Shown here: positions 23,291 to 32,649 of the stretch, in pieces | Position numbering within the stretch: position 1 is the first letter of the stretch | Layout of the letters: the number at the start of each line of letters is the position of its first letter | Assembly (NCBI GenBank): GCA_017622925.1 | Contig: JAGAQC010000003.1 | Span: forward strand, 1 to 64,000 | Reading direction: 5' to 3' | DNA length: 64,000 nt | Source: Ruminococcus sp. | Lineage (GTDB): Bacteria; Bacillota; Clostridia; Oscillospirales; Ruminococcaceae | Translations under genes and position numbers: made by a program | The notes under the pieces: generated by a model | What the model saw: only the letters and a program-made list of their open reading frames with translations | Databases searched by the model: none | What the model was told of the DNA's origin: nothing

Positions 23291-24511
23291 TCATCCGAAA
23301 ACTGCAAGCAGGAATCCGGCAGCAATAGCCGAACCGATAACGCCTGCGACATTCGGTCCCATAGCGTGCATAAGCAGGAAGTTCGAGGGATTTGCTTTTT
23401 GTCCCTCAACCTGTGAAACTCGGGCTGCCATAGGTACTGCCGATACGCCTGCCGAGCCGATAAGGGGATTTACCTTGCCGCCCGTAAGAACGTACATGAG
23501 CTTGCCCACGAGAAGTCCGCCAACCGTTGAAAATGCAAACGCCGCAAGTCCAAGACCAATAATAAGAACTGTTTTAAGATTAAGGAAGCTGTCGGCTGCT
23601 GTTGTCGCGCCAACTGAAATTCCGAGGAAAACGGTTACAATGTTCATCAGAGCGTTCTGCACTGTGTCTGAAAGTCTCTCGGTAACGCCGCACTCTCTCC
23701 ACAGATTTCCGAGCATAAGGCAGCCGATAAGGGGAGCTGTTGAGGGCAGAAGAAGAATTACAAACATAGCAACTATGATCGGGAAAATGATCTTTTCCGT
23801 CTTGGAAACAACTCTGTTCTGCTCCATTTTTACCTTACGCTCTTTCTCGGTCGTGAGAAGCTTCATGAGCGGAGGCTGTATCAGTGGGATAAGAGCCATG
23901 TATGAATACGCCGCAATAGCGATAGGTCCGAGAAGTTCGGGAGCAAGCTTTGTTGTAAGGAATATAGCGGTAGGACCGTCAGCGCCGCCGATAATACCGA
24001 TAGACGCAGCCTGATTGCCTGTGAATACGCCCGAAGCCGCAGCTCCGAAGAATGCGAGGAATACTCCCATCTGAGCAGCCGCGCCCAAAAGCAGGCTCTT
24101 GGGGTTAGCTATAAGCGGTCCGAAGTCCGTCATCGCGCCAACGCCCATAAAAATAAGCGACGGATAAATACCGGCTTTTACGCCTATGTAAAGTATATCG
24201 AGCAGTCCGCCGTGTGAAAGAATGTGACCGTAGCTGTGATAATATTCGCTGTTTTCGTCAAGGAAATTTGTCCAAAGCTCGGGATGATAAAGCGCGTCTG
24301 TGGATTCAGGTCCGAAATACGACAGGTTTACCAGCAGACAGCCGAACGCGATTCCTACGAGAAGAAGCGGCTCGAATTTCTTCTTGATACCAAGATAAAG
24401 AAGTACGCATGAAATAACTATCATTACAAGGTTCTTCCAGCCGCCGTTTACAAAAAAGCTGTGAAAACCCGAACCCTCCCAAAGGTCTTTAAGGGTCTGA
24501 AGAATATCCAT
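23291..24511 (-). CDS. oadB: Sodium-translocating oxaloacetate decarboxylase, beta subunit
   Basis: 406-residue integral membrane subunit that couples decarboxylation of carboxybiotin to Na+ export. Conserved: FMGVGAMTDFGPLIANP, IIGGADGPTAIFL (region of the essential Asp), GSAGVSAVPMAARVSQ and LMHAMGPNVAGVIGSAIAAG. Last gene of the oadA-oadG-biotin carrier-oadB cluster, 12 bp after the biotin carrier gene. Confidence 0.95.
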   Translation of the reverse strand: MDILQTLKDLWEGSGFHSFFVNGGWKNLVMIVISCVLLYLGIKKKFEPLLLVGIAFGCLLVNLSYFGPESTDALYHPELWTNFLDENSEYYHSYGHILSHGGLLDILYIGVKAGIYPSLIFMGVGAMTDFGPLIANPKSLLLGAAAQMGVFLAFFGAAASGVFTGNQAASIGIIGGADGPTAIFLTTKLAPELLGPIAIAAYSYMALIPLIQPPLMKLLTTEKERKVKMEQNRVVSKTEKIIFPIIVAMFVILLLPSTAPLIGCLMLGNLWRECGVTERLSDTVQNALMNIVTVFLGISVGATTAADSFLNLKTVLIIGLGLAAFAFSTVGGLLVGKLMYVLTGGKVNPLIGSAGVSAVPMAARVSQVEGQKANPSNFLLMHAMGPNVAGVIGSAIAAGFLLAVFG

Positions 24512-24523
24512 TTTTCAGCCTCC

Positions 24524-24922
24524 TTACGCTATAATGACTAACGGAGCGCCTGTGTCAACAACCGCACCCTTGCTCGTTACGACCTGAGCAACAGTACCGT
24601 CCTTAGGAGATACGATCTCGTTTTCCATTTTCATAGCCTCGAGAATAACAAGTATCTGACCTGCTTTGACAGTATCGCCCTGCTTCACGTCAACTCTGAG
24701 GATATTTCCGGGCATAGGAGCAGAAACTGTCTCCCCTGCCGCAAGGTTCACGGGAGCTGCGGCAGCAGGCGCAGCCACAGGAGCTGCCTGTGCAGCGGGC
24801 GCAGGTGCGGCTGTCTGTGTCGGAGCAGGCGCAAGAGCCTCGTATTCGTCAAGAAGAATAGCCTTTCCCTTTTCGACCTCGACTTCATAAGTCTTGCCGT
24901 TTAGTGTTACTTTGTATTTCAT
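24524..24922 (-). CDS. Biotin carboxyl carrier subunit of the decarboxylase
   Basis: 132 residues. The N-terminal segment is KYKVTLNGKTYEVEVEKGK, followed by a long Ala/Pro linker (about 30-60). The biotinyl domain (SAPMPGNILRVDVKQGDTV … VILEAMKMENEIVSP) has the biotin-accepting Lys in EAMKMEN. It carries CO2 from the OadA carboxyltransferase to OadB. In many bacteria this domain is fused to OadA; here it is separate, and OadA correspondingly ends without it. It lies one base after oadG. Confidence 0.93.
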   Translation of the reverse strand: MKYKVTLNGKTYEVEVEKGKAILLDEYEALAPAPTQTAAPAPAAQAAPVAAPAAAAPVNLAAGETVSAPMPGNILRVDVKQGDTVKAGQILVILEAMKMENEIVSPKDGTVAQVVTSKGAVVDTGAPLVIIA

Positions 24923-24923
24923 T

Positions 24924-25307
24924 TCACTTAATCTCCTTTATTGAAGTAAATCTCAGCTCGTTGAGAGGCGTCTGGAGCTTATCCGCAACGATAGCCATTA
25001 TCATAGCCGCTTCTTTGTCGGGAACTCCATGAAGCTTTACATGACCTGCCGAACCGGGCGCAGTCGGAGCGTCCGCAACAGGCGCAGGCGAAGCCTTGAC
25101 CTCTGCCTTGACCTCGGAAGCCTTTGCCGCAGCCGCCTTTTCGTCGCGTCTTTTAAAAGCAGCTCCCGTTATATACAGTACGCACATAAGCAGGATAAGT
25201 CCGAGGAATACCACGGCATAGCCGAATATCGCAACTATAGCCGCATCGCCTATATTCATTTTCGTACCGCTGTCAGCGCTCTGAGCAGCGAGAAGTGCAA
25301 AATTCAT
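24924..25307 (-). CDS. oadG: OadG-family small membrane subunit (gamma)
   Basis: 127 residues. A single N-terminal helix (AAIVAIFGYAVVFLGLILLMCVLYI) is followed by a basic, Ala-rich linker and a C-terminal domain (DKEAAMIMAIVADKLQTPLNELRFTSIKEI). This extended form is common in Firmicutes and Bacteroidetes decarboxylase pumps. The gamma subunit is thought to assemble alpha and beta at the membrane. Confidence 0.88.
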   Translation of the reverse strand: MNFALLAAQSADSGTKMNIGDAAIVAIFGYAVVFLGLILLMCVLYITGAAFKRRDEKAAAAKASEVKAEVKASPAPVADAPTAPGSAGHVKLHGVPDKEAAMIMAIVADKLQTPLNELRFTSIKEIK

Positions 25308-25366
25308 TAAATAGCCCTCCTTATATCAATTGACAATTGATATCGATTTTTTTACGCTTCAAAGGC

Positions 25367-26764
25367 TCACATTTCCTCGATAGTGTAAACCGCTTCGTTT
25401 TCTTCCTGAGCCTTACGGTTCTGGAGGAATTTAAGAGTCTGGTCGGGATAGCAGATGTAGCTCATTACGTCTTCCTCACAGCGGCAGAGGTCGCCCAAAG
25501 CGTCCTTGGCAGCCTTGAAGTCCTCGCCTGTACGCTTAACGTCTTCAATACGGCAGTCTACAGGCTGAGAATCGCCGAGAACCTTTTTTGAAAGCTCGGG
25601 GTCAATGGGAGCAGGAGCGATGCCGTATTCTCCCTTGATGTAATTCTTGACCTCTTTGGAAATATTCTTGTAGCGTTCGCCGATAAGAACGTTTGTAACA
25701 GCCTGATTTCCCACCATCTGAGAAAGAGGAGTTACAAGCGGAGGATAACCCAGATCCGCGCGTACCTTCGGGATCTCCGCCAAAGCCTCGTCAAACTTAT
25801 CCATAGCGTGCATATCGGTAAGGTTAGCTATCATATTTGAAAGCATTCCGCCGGGAACTTTGTAAACCAAAGCCTGAGCGTCCGTAGCAAGGCTCTTTGG
25901 ATTCAACTGACCGTTGTCAATGTATTTCTGCTTTACGGGTTTGAAATAATCGTTTACCTTATTGATCATATCCTCGTTAAGACCCGTTTCAATGCCGTAC
26001 TGCTGAAGCGCATAGAACATTGTTTCCGTAGAGGGCTGAGAAGTTCCGCCTGAAAATGCGGAACAAGCCGTGTCCACAACGTCGATGCCTGCCTCGATAG
26101 CCTTTGCTATGGTCATATAAGCCATACCCGTTGTGCAGTGAGTGTGGAGTACAAGGGTCATATCGCCGATAGCGTCCTTGATTCCCTTTATAAGATGCTC
26201 AGCCTCATAGGGCGACATAGTTCCCGCCATATCTTTAAGACAGATAGTATCAAAGCCCATTGTTTTAAGCTCCTTACACATCCGGATATACTTATCAACA
26301 GTATGTACAGGACTTTGCGTGTAGGAAATACAGCCGGAAGCGATCGTCTTTGCCTTTGCGTACTTCTTGGTCGCATTAAGAGCAGTTTCGATATTGCGGA
26401 AATCGTTAAGAGCGTCAAAAATACGTATAACGTCAATTCCGTTCTTAATTGAAAGCTCTATGAACTTCTCTACGACATCATCGTGATAATGCTTATAGCC
26501 TAAGAGGTTCTGACCCCTCAGAAGCATCTGGAGTCTGGTGTTCGGAAGATTTTTCCTGAGGTTTCTCAGTCTCTCCCACGGGTCCTCGTTGAGGTAACGC
26601 AGACAGGAATCGAAGGTCGCTCCGCCCCAGCATTCGATAGAGTAGTAGCCTGCCTTATCCATATCGGCAAGGATACCCTCGTAATCGGCATAAGGCAGAC
26701 GAGTCGCCATCAATGACTGGTTAGCGTCACGCAGCACTGTTTCCGTCAGCTGTACTTTTTTCAT
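25367..26764 (-). CDS. oadA: Oxaloacetate decarboxylase alpha subunit (carboxyltransferase)
   Basis: 465 residues. An HMGL-like TIM barrel holds the transcarboxylase motifs: TETVLRDANQSLMATRLP near the start (metal-binding Asp in LRDANQS), ECWGGATFDSCLRYL, LKDMAGTM with the carboxyl-accepting Lys, and LHTHCTTG with metal-binding His residues. The conserved PYC_OADA domain follows (PGGMLSNMIANL … YPPLVTPLSQMVGNQAV). No biotin domain at the C-terminus; it is supplied by the separate gene at 24524. First gene of the operon, probably giving Na+-coupled energy conservation in an anaerobe. Confidence 0.95.
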   Translation of the reverse strand: MKKVQLTETVLRDANQSLMATRLPYADYEGILADMDKAGYYSIECWGGATFDSCLRYLNEDPWERLRNLRKNLPNTRLQMLLRGQNLLGYKHYHDDVVEKFIELSIKNGIDVIRIFDALNDFRNIETALNATKKYAKAKTIASGCISYTQSPVHTVDKYIRMCKELKTMGFDTICLKDMAGTMSPYEAEHLIKGIKDAIGDMTLVLHTHCTTGMAYMTIAKAIEAGIDVVDTACSAFSGGTSQPSTETMFYALQQYGIETGLNEDMINKVNDYFKPVKQKYIDNGQLNPKSLATDAQALVYKVPGGMLSNMIANLTDMHAMDKFDEALAEIPKVRADLGYPPLVTPLSQMVGNQAVTNVLIGERYKNISKEVKNYIKGEYGIAPAPIDPELSKKVLGDSQPVDCRIEDVKRTGEDFKAAKDALGDLCRCEEDVMSYICYPDQTLKFLQNRKAQEENEAVYTIEEM

Positions 26765-27097
26765 GTGACATCCTCCTTATCAGAAGCAAGATATTCAGCG
26801 GCAAGAGCCGAGAGCGAACTCATCTTGAATATCCTGACTGAATTTGATTTCATTAGACCTTCCCGATTCGCGAGTAGGTCTGTTTGGGAAATTGCCAAAA
26901 AGCAAATAAAACCCAATCAAAATTTATTATAGCATATATCCAAAAAAATTTCCAGTCTTTTTAAGAATTTTTTTATTTAATTATATATAAAATATATATA
27001 CCTTTATTTATACAAATCTGTTAAAAATTTGTTCTTATAATAAAAATAAAGCGGATACACCGCTTTATGCAGTGTATCCGCAAGATATATTATTTAA
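26765..27097. other. Intergenic region upstream of oadA
   Basis: 333 bp without a supported gene. It holds the oadA ribosome-binding site (AAGGAGGATG), a possible minus-strand -10 TATAAT near 26930-26936 without a good -35, AT-rich sequence, and the terminator of the DUF2079 gene at its right edge. No riboswitch class was recognised. Confidence 0.5.
27043..27081 (-). terminator. Terminator after the DUF2079 gene
   Basis: Perfect 10-bp stem GCGGATACAC/GTGTATCCGC with an 11-nt loop, followed on the minus strand by TTTATTTTTATT. Confidence 0.85.
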
Positions 27098-29200
27098 TTA
27101 TCCCTCGGGAACATATATGGGGCTTTGGTATACCTGAGCCTTGCCGGGTATCTCAGCCCACAAAGTGTAGCCGTTAGCCGTAAGAACCTCCGAATAACGC
27201 TCAAAGGAATCATTGCGTACAGGGAGCGCAACAAAGTCGAAACGCTCGGGAGTAAGGAGGGTATTGTCGTCATAATAATCGTTGACGTCAAAAATATACA
27301 CCTCGTCACGATTTGCCGCATGAGGAAGAAGGAACGAATCAGTACCTACCGAAGCGTCCTCGGGAATACTGCAAAGCATTTCATCTAAGTTGTCAAAGTA
27401 TTCCTTATCGTTGAGATAACCGTTATAATTTCCCCATTTGTGAGAACAGTTGCTCATTGTCATGATAATAGCCGCCGTACCCAGTGCTATCGGAATATTC
27501 TGCTTACCGTTCTGACCCATATCGTCAATATTCATAATACACATATAAAGAAGCAGGCATATAGGTCCGAAGATGTACTGGAATCCGACATTAGCCGCAT
27601 AACCGTAGCCTGCGCCGATAATGAGATTCATTACTATGAAAGGCAGCATAAGCAGAAAACGATGTATCTTCCTCGTAAAGAACGGAATAAACAGGAACGG
27701 TATCATGACCTGTAAGAAGAACCGTATAGTATCATCTCTCACCAGCAGGCTGAAAAGGTAAGCAGGATCGGCAAGAGCGTTTTTAACGACTTCTTTAAGT
27801 CCTGCCGTTGAGTCTATCATGAGAATGCTGAATCGGCTGTCCATCATCATCTGTCCGTCGCCGTTCTTGGTGAGCCAGTTTGTGATAAACATCATGTACG
27901 CTCCTGCAAAAAGAGCCATAATAAGACCGTTCATGCGGCGCAGCTTGCCCTTATCCTCAAAGAAAAGGTAAAGTCCTATACATACGACATACAGCGGCGC
28001 GTCCTCCTTAACAATGCACGTCAGAACGGACATCACATAGAACATAATGTAGTTTTTCCTGTCAACCGCCCACAGCAGCCACATAAGTATCGTCGGCAGA
28101 AACGCGTTTTCATGGAACTCATAATAACAAGGAGAAACAATACCTACGCAGAATACATACGCCATTCCCATGAACAAAAGCGTAATTCCCTTGAATTTGC
28201 GTCTTTTGGCAATGAGGAACATCGGGATAACTCCGCCCATTGACAAGACCGCCTGAGCGATAAGCAGGGTCTCGCCCCTTGGGAACATCTTATATATCGG
28301 CGCAAGAACATAGAAAATGTAAGAAGCGTGTATTCTGAAATGAGACATAAACTCGTCACGTTCACAGGTAGTTACCGCCGTACCGTTATCGGCGAGAGAA
28401 TGAAACATCTGTACAAAAATTCCCAGATCGTAACAGTTAGTACCAAAGCACCTGTGACCGCATATTGTAGTAATGCTGACGAAAACCACAACAGCCGCAG
28501 CCATTGCGAGAACAACTATTCCAATGACCCACCACGGTATCTTGTTAAGAAGCTTTTTGGACTTTATTCTACTGTAAGAATAATAAACCAAAACGGTCGA
28601 TACCATCATAGTGCCGAAACTGAGATTGAAGTCGGCATTTCGCCAAAGAAGCACAATATCAAAACAAAGAACAGCGGCAATGGCGAAACATTGATCTACT
28701 ATCCTAAACTTCTTAGGCAGCACATAATGTATAACAGAAAGAACAATAAAAACCGAAAACATCATAAGTATCGTAAAAACTCCGTTGACCAACGGTACAA
28801 AGTCTTTCCACATAGAAACGGGGTTGATCTCAACGCCGCCGCTCGTTTTCTCCCTGATAGAATTGATATTCATAGCGGAGACCATGAAGAACGCCGCAAT
28901 AAATCTTACCAACGCCATATCGGGGATACCCAGTCTGTTAATGAAAGCCTCCGCGCTGTTTTTAAAGTTCCTGATCCCTTGCACGCCCTCAGCCACCACG
29001 TCCTTTATAGGAACATTTTCCTCACCGTCGCTTTGAGCTTCACCGCCGTCAGAGGGATTTTCCTCGGCTGTCTCTGCCGTATTTTCGGGAATACTCGTTT
29101 CTTCAGCAGCTTCCTCGGACATTTCCTCCGCAGAAATTTCGGTTTCCGTAATTTCAGCCTTTTCAAGCTTATCTACAGATTCCTTTTTATTTTTGGACAT
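27098..29200 (-). CDS. DUF2079 family polytopic membrane protein
   Basis: 700 residues. An acidic, disordered N-terminal cytosolic tail (about 1-85, rich in Glu, Ala and Ser) precedes about 12 predicted helices and a C-terminal soluble domain (from roughly 600) with a strand-rich pattern. The family signature YDLGIFVQMFHSLAD follows the first helices, and CYYEFHENAFLP matches the usual FHP-type motif. DUF2079 proteins resemble GT-C glycosyltransferases in topology, but no activity is established as far as I know. The acidic tail is longer than usual. Single-gene unit with its own promoter and terminator. Confidence 0.85.
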   Translation of the reverse strand: MSKNKKESVDKLEKAEITETEISAEEMSEEAAEETSIPENTAETAEENPSDGGEAQSDGEENVPIKDVVAEGVQGIRNFKNSAEAFINRLGIPDMALVRFIAAFFMVSAMNINSIREKTSGGVEINPVSMWKDFVPLVNGVFTILMMFSVFIVLSVIHYVLPKKFRIVDQCFAIAAVLCFDIVLLWRNADFNLSFGTMMVSTVLVYYSYSRIKSKKLLNKIPWWVIGIVVLAMAAAVVVFVSITTICGHRCFGTNCYDLGIFVQMFHSLADNGTAVTTCERDEFMSHFRIHASYIFYVLAPIYKMFPRGETLLIAQAVLSMGGVIPMFLIAKRRKFKGITLLFMGMAYVFCVGIVSPCYYEFHENAFLPTILMWLLWAVDRKNYIMFYVMSVLTCIVKEDAPLYVVCIGLYLFFEDKGKLRRMNGLIMALFAGAYMMFITNWLTKNGDGQMMMDSRFSILMIDSTAGLKEVVKNALADPAYLFSLLVRDDTIRFFLQVMIPFLFIPFFTRKIHRFLLMLPFIVMNLIIGAGYGYAANVGFQYIFGPICLLLYMCIMNIDDMGQNGKQNIPIALGTAAIIMTMSNCSHKWGNYNGYLNDKEYFDNLDEMLCSIPEDASVGTDSFLLPHAANRDEVYIFDVNDYYDDNTLLTPERFDFVALPVRNDSFERYSEVLTANGYTLWAEIPGKAQVYQSPIYVPEG

Positions 29201-29240
29201 TTAAATATCCTCCTTAATTTTGAATTAAACGACACATTAT

Positions 29241-29269
29241 AGTATATCAGAAAATCAAGCCGTTGTCAA
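29241..29269 (-). promoter_or_regulatory. Sigma-A-like promoter for the DUF2079 gene
   Basis: TTGACA (29264-29269), 17-bp spacer, TATACT (29241-29246) on the minus strand. Confidence 0.8.
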
Positions 29270-29349
29270 TAAAACAATGAAAAATATCGAATTTAAAAAA
29301 TCCTCTTAAATTAGACGTATTACATTAAAAAAAAACTCACAAAATTACG

Positions 29350-29397
29350 AAAAAATTTCCGCTCGGACTGCGGCATATCACAGTCCGAACGGAAATT
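29350..29397 (-). terminator. Terminator after the cohesin-like lipoprotein gene
   Basis: 17-bp stem with one mismatch (AATTTCCGNTCGGACTG and its complement), 10-nt loop, then TTTTTT on the minus strand. Confidence 0.88.
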
Positions 29398-29441
29398 ATC
29401 GGTAAGAGCCTGTTCATCTGAATTTTGAAGCCCTGATATTT

Positions 29442-30380
29442 TTATTCTGCTTTTTCGCCGCCGATCTCGGTGCTGCGGGCAATTTCATCAAATTCTCCCG
29501 TAGGATAAGCCTCTACAAATTCAAGAGCGTTGCTGTCGAAGTAGAACCAGATACAGAAAGCGGCAAGTCCCGAATTGTTCTTGATGTTGATGTTGAAATC
29601 AATAGTATCGCCCTGTTTACATGCAATACTGTCTCCGTAGAATACCATTCCCGTTTCGCCGGAAACGTCAACGGCTTCTATTTCACCGTTATTTACTCTG
29701 ATAACGCCGTCGATGACCTTCTCGGGGGAAACAGCTACGCCTGCAATATCAGAAAGATCGGGAGAGATTTTCACCTTATAATCGCCGTTGGGAATATCCT
29801 CCTTGACTTTAAACGTTGCCGTTATCATTTCGTTCTCAAAGAAGAAATTACTATCCTTCGATATGTCGAGCCACATAGCGTATCTTCCGTCTTGCTTGGG
29901 AGTGTAATCGTTTACAGCCTGAGTTGCCGTCTGAGCATTGCCGTTTCCGCTCTGCGAAGGCTTTGTTGCTATTTGGGTAACTACAACAGCCTCTGTGACC
30001 TCAGCGCCGTTCGCATCGGTAGCGGCTACGCCGTTTGCCTCTGTAACGGGAACGTACTGTGTAGCGGGCTGACCGTCAGCCTCGGTCACTTCTTCGACCT
30101 CGGTAGCAGGCTGTGTATTTTCGTCGGCGGAACTTGTGACATCCTGTGCGTCATCGCCTGTAGGAGCAACAGGATCGGCTGCATTAAGGTCTTGGTTAGG
30201 GTCGCTTATAGTAAGACCGTTTCCCTCGGCAGCAGAACCGACCTCGAACGGATAACGTTTCGGTGCGGATACCGAGCTTTCATCTTTATTTTTATTCTTG
30301 TCTCCGCAGCCCGTAAGCCCCATTGCAGCAACCGCAAGAACTGCAAATACAGCTATTATCTTTTTTGTGATATTTTTCAT
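29442..30380 (-). CDS. Lipoprotein with cohesin-like segments in swapped order
   Basis: 312 residues. The lipoprotein signal is AAMGLTGC with lipid-modified Cys25. An acidic, Thr/Ala-rich linker spans about 30-165. Residues about 182-232 (NEMITATFKVKEDIPNGDY … KVIDGVIRVN) resemble the C-terminal strands of a cohesin. Residues about 256-295 (QGDTIDFNINIKNNSGLAA … FDSNALEFVEA) resemble the N-terminal strands. The order is therefore reversed relative to a normal cohesin, as in a circular permutation or two half-domains. A membrane-anchored cohesin-related protein would suit a cellulosome-forming host, and a dockerin enzyme is encoded 2.3 kb away. Dockerin binding is untested inference. Confidence 0.75.
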   Translation of the reverse strand: MKNITKKIIAVFAVLAVAAMGLTGCGDKNKNKDESSVSAPKRYPFEVGSAAEGNGLTISDPNQDLNAADPVAPTGDDAQDVTSSADENTQPATEVEEVTEADGQPATQYVPVTEANGVAATDANGAEVTEAVVVTQIATKPSQSGNGNAQTATQAVNDYTPKQDGRYAMWLDISKDSNFFFENEMITATFKVKEDIPNGDYKVKISPDLSDIAGVAVSPEKVIDGVIRVNNGEIEAVDVSGETGMVFYGDSIACKQGDTIDFNINIKNNSGLAAFCIWFYFDSNALEFVEAYPTGEFDEIARSTEIGGEKAE

Positions 30381-30458
30381 GTTTTCATGTCCTTTCTCTA
30401 AACTGAGTCAAGTTTTTCAGGCAATAGACAACTTATTATTGTCCGCCTTTTCACTTAT

Positions 30459-30487
30459 ATTATACACAACCGAAACGGATTTGTCAA
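30459..30487 (-). promoter_or_regulatory. Sigma-A-like promoter for the cohesin-like lipoprotein
   Basis: TTGACA (30482-30487), 17-bp spacer, TATAAT (30459-30464) on the minus strand. Confidence 0.85.
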
Positions 30488-30581
30488 GCGGCGTACTGAA
30501 TTGTAATAAAATATTTGTTAAAGAATCATCATTCTATCACATACATCATAAATTTTTCACAAAAATATATAAATTCCTATT

Positions 30582-30610
30582 GATTTTTTTCTTTGATTAT
30601 TGTATAATAT
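30582..30610 (+). promoter_or_regulatory. Sigma-A-like promoter for the HD protein and metY
   Basis: TTGATT (30582-30587), 17-bp spacer, TATAAT (30605-30610), about 50 bp upstream of the ATG at 30660. Confidence 0.75.
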
Positions 30611-30659
30611 ATTTTGGAGCAATACTCTATGTTTAAATAAAAGTATTGAGAGGGTCATT

Positions 30660-31157
30660 ATGCTAAACGCTATCTGCTCGAAAAAGGAACTTACGCTCAG
30701 CGGTTATTATAAGTGTATCAGCGATATAATAAATGCGCCCGAGCTTGTCCGCCTTAAAGAAATAACCCATCATATTTCAACCACACGCTTTCAGCATTGT
30801 CTGAATGTGTCGTATTACGGCTACATTATATGCCGACGTCTTAACCTTGACGCGCGCTCCGCAGCACGAGCCGGTCTGCTTCACGACCTTTTCTACTATG
30901 ACCGCCGTGAATATAACGACAGCCGTGAAAAAGGTCAGCCGCACCACAGCCGCTGCCATTCCGATATAGCTCTGAAAAACGCCTGCAAACTAACGGAAAT
31001 AAGTCCCAAGGAACGGGATATGATAGTCAAGCATATGTGGCCTGTAACTCTCCCCTTTCCAAAATACAGAGAAACTTATATCATTACATTTGTTGACAAA
31101 TACTGCGCTGTACTGGAATTCTGCATACCAAAATTCAAAAAAATGATCAGGAGGTAA
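30660..31157 (+). CDS. HD-domain phosphohydrolase-like protein
   Basis: 165 residues with a metal-dependent HD pattern: His in RFQHCLNV, HD pair in AGLLHDLFYYD, further His in RCHSDIAL and VKHMWP, and Asp in TFVDKYCAV. Such small HD proteins hydrolyse phosphate esters or nucleotides; the substrate cannot be read from sequence. ATG 30660 has GAGAGGG 6 nt upstream; the longer frame from 30600 runs into the promoter and is rejected. Seven bases separate it from metY, so the two are probably co-transcribed. Confidence 0.85.
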   Translation: MLNAICSKKELTLSGYYKCISDIINAPELVRLKEITHHISTTRFQHCLNVSYYGYIICRRLNLDARSAARAGLLHDLFYYDRREYNDSREKGQPHHSRCHSDIALKNACKLTEISPKERDMIVKHMWPVTLPFPKYRETYIITFVDKYCAVLEFCIPKFKKMIRR

Positions 31158-31164
31158 TTTTCCA

Positions 31165-32430
31165 ATGAATATCGAAACAAAATGTCTTCATGCAGGCTAT
31201 ACGCCGAAAAATACAGAACCGAGAGTTGTCCCGATCGTTCAGAGTACAACATATGTCTACGATTCTACCGACGACGTAGCAGCCGTATTCGACGACCCCA
31301 CAAAAAGCCTTATCTACTCACGCTTTGAAAATCCTACAGTAATGGCTGTCGAGGATAAAATAGCGGCTTTGGAGGGCGGTATCGGCGCAATGTGTACCTC
31401 CAGCGGACAGGCGGCTACAATGTGTTCGCTCCTGAATATTTTGCAGTCGGGAGACAGCTTTATCTCGACCGCTACCGTGTACGGCGGTACTATCAACCTT
31501 TTTGCCGTGACTTTCAAAAAAATGGGTATCGAGTGCATTTTTGTAAGTCCCGACGCTTCCGAGGACGAGATAAAAGCTGCTTTCAAGCCGAATACCAAGG
31601 CTGTTTTCGGCGAAACTATCGCAAATCCTGCTCTTACGGTTTTTGATATTGAAAAATTCGCCAAGATCGCCCATGAAAACAACGTCCCCCTTATCGTTGA
31701 CAACACTTTCCCCACTCCTATCCTCTGCCGCCCCATTGAACACGGCGCAGACATTGTTATCCACTCCACTTCAAAGTATATGGACGGTCACGCCGTTCAA
31801 GTAGGCGGAGTTATCGTAGATTCGGGCAATTTTGACTGGACGTGCGGAAAGTTCCCGGAATTTACCGAGCCTGACGAAAGCTATCACGGACTTATTTACA
31901 CAAAGTCATACGGCAAAGCGGCATATATCGTAAAAGCAAGAATGCAGCTTATGAGAGACTTCGGCTGCTATCCGTCCGCGCAGTCGGCATTTTACCTCAA
32001 TCTGGGACTTGAAACTCTCGCTGTCAGAATGAAGCAATACTGTGAAAACGCTCAGACAGTCGCTGAATTTCTTGAAGCCAACGATAAGGTAGAATCGGTA
32101 AATTATCCGAATCTTTCAAGCAGCCCCTATCATGAGCTTGCTAAAAAATATCTGCCAATGGGTACAAGCGGCGTAATTTCCTTTGTTATAAAGGGCGGAC
32201 GAAGCGCGGCTGTAAAGTTCATGGATTCACTTAGTCTTGCTTCAAACGAGGTACACGTTGCAGACATTCGTACCTGCGTACTTCACCCTGCAAGCGCGAC
32301 GCACCGTCAGCTTACTGACGAACAGCTTGTCGCAGCAGGCATAAACGGCGGAATGATCCGTCTCTCTGTCGGTCTTGAAAATATAAACGATATTTTAGAC
32401 GATTTAAAAACTGCGTTTGCAGCTGTATAA
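31165..32430 (+). CDS. metY: O-acetylhomoserine sulfhydrylase-type PLP enzyme
   Basis: 421-residue Cys/Met metabolism PLP enzyme. N-terminal TKCLHAGYTP and STTYVYDS, IYSRFENPTV (cofactor-phosphate loop), and the Schiff-base Lys in IHSTSKYMDGHAVQVGGVIVD. C-terminal RTCVLHPASATHRQL and GMIRLSVGLENINDIL are characteristic of MetY (homocysteine from O-acetylhomoserine and sulfide). Cystathionine gamma-synthase and methionine gamma-lyase are close relatives, so substrate assignment is by similarity pattern only. No S-adenosylmethionine riboswitch or T-box was seen upstream. Confidence 0.88.
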   Translation: MNIETKCLHAGYTPKNTEPRVVPIVQSTTYVYDSTDDVAAVFDDPTKSLIYSRFENPTVMAVEDKIAALEGGIGAMCTSSGQAATMCSLLNILQSGDSFISTATVYGGTINLFAVTFKKMGIECIFVSPDASEDEIKAAFKPNTKAVFGETIANPALTVFDIEKFAKIAHENNVPLIVDNTFPTPILCRPIEHGADIVIHSTSKYMDGHAVQVGGVIVDSGNFDWTCGKFPEFTEPDESYHGLIYTKSYGKAAYIVKARMQLMRDFGCYPSAQSAFYLNLGLETLAVRMKQYCENAQTVAEFLEANDKVESVNYPNLSSSPYHELAKKYLPMGTSGVISFVIKGGRSAAVKFMDSLSLASNEVHVADIRTCVLHPASATHRQLTDEQLVAAGINGGMIRLSVGLENINDILDDLKTAFAAV

Positions 32431-32442
32431 AAATTGAGTTTT

Positions 32443-32484
32443 CCCGTCAAGACTGCGATAAATCGCGGCTTTGACGGGTTTTTA
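32443..32484 (+). terminator. Terminator after metY
   Basis: Stem CCCGTCAA…TTGACGGG with an inner GCGAT/ATCGC pairing, followed by TTTTT. Confidence 0.88.
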
Positions 32485-32565
32485 CAAGTTTATACAGTCA
32501 CTTTTTATAAAAAATTTTTAATTTGTTTTCTTAAAAATAAACTCATGAAAATTTTACATATTCTC

Positions 32566-32594
32566 TTGACGTTTTATGAATAATATGTTAAAAT
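32566..32594 (+). promoter_or_regulatory. Sigma-A-like promoter for the GH9 cellulase
   Basis: TTGACG (32566-32571), 17-bp spacer, TAAAAT (32589-32594), about 55 bp upstream of the start codon. Confidence 0.75.
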
Positions 32595-32649
32595 ATATCT
32601 ATAGTAATGTGAGGGATTTTTTCCAAAAAAAATTGAGAGGAGCTTTACT

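Noticed and set aside
30380..31165. SAM riboswitch or T-box ahead of metY
   Set aside because: The upstream HD gene and promoter leave no room, and no conserved riboswitch or T-box core was seen.
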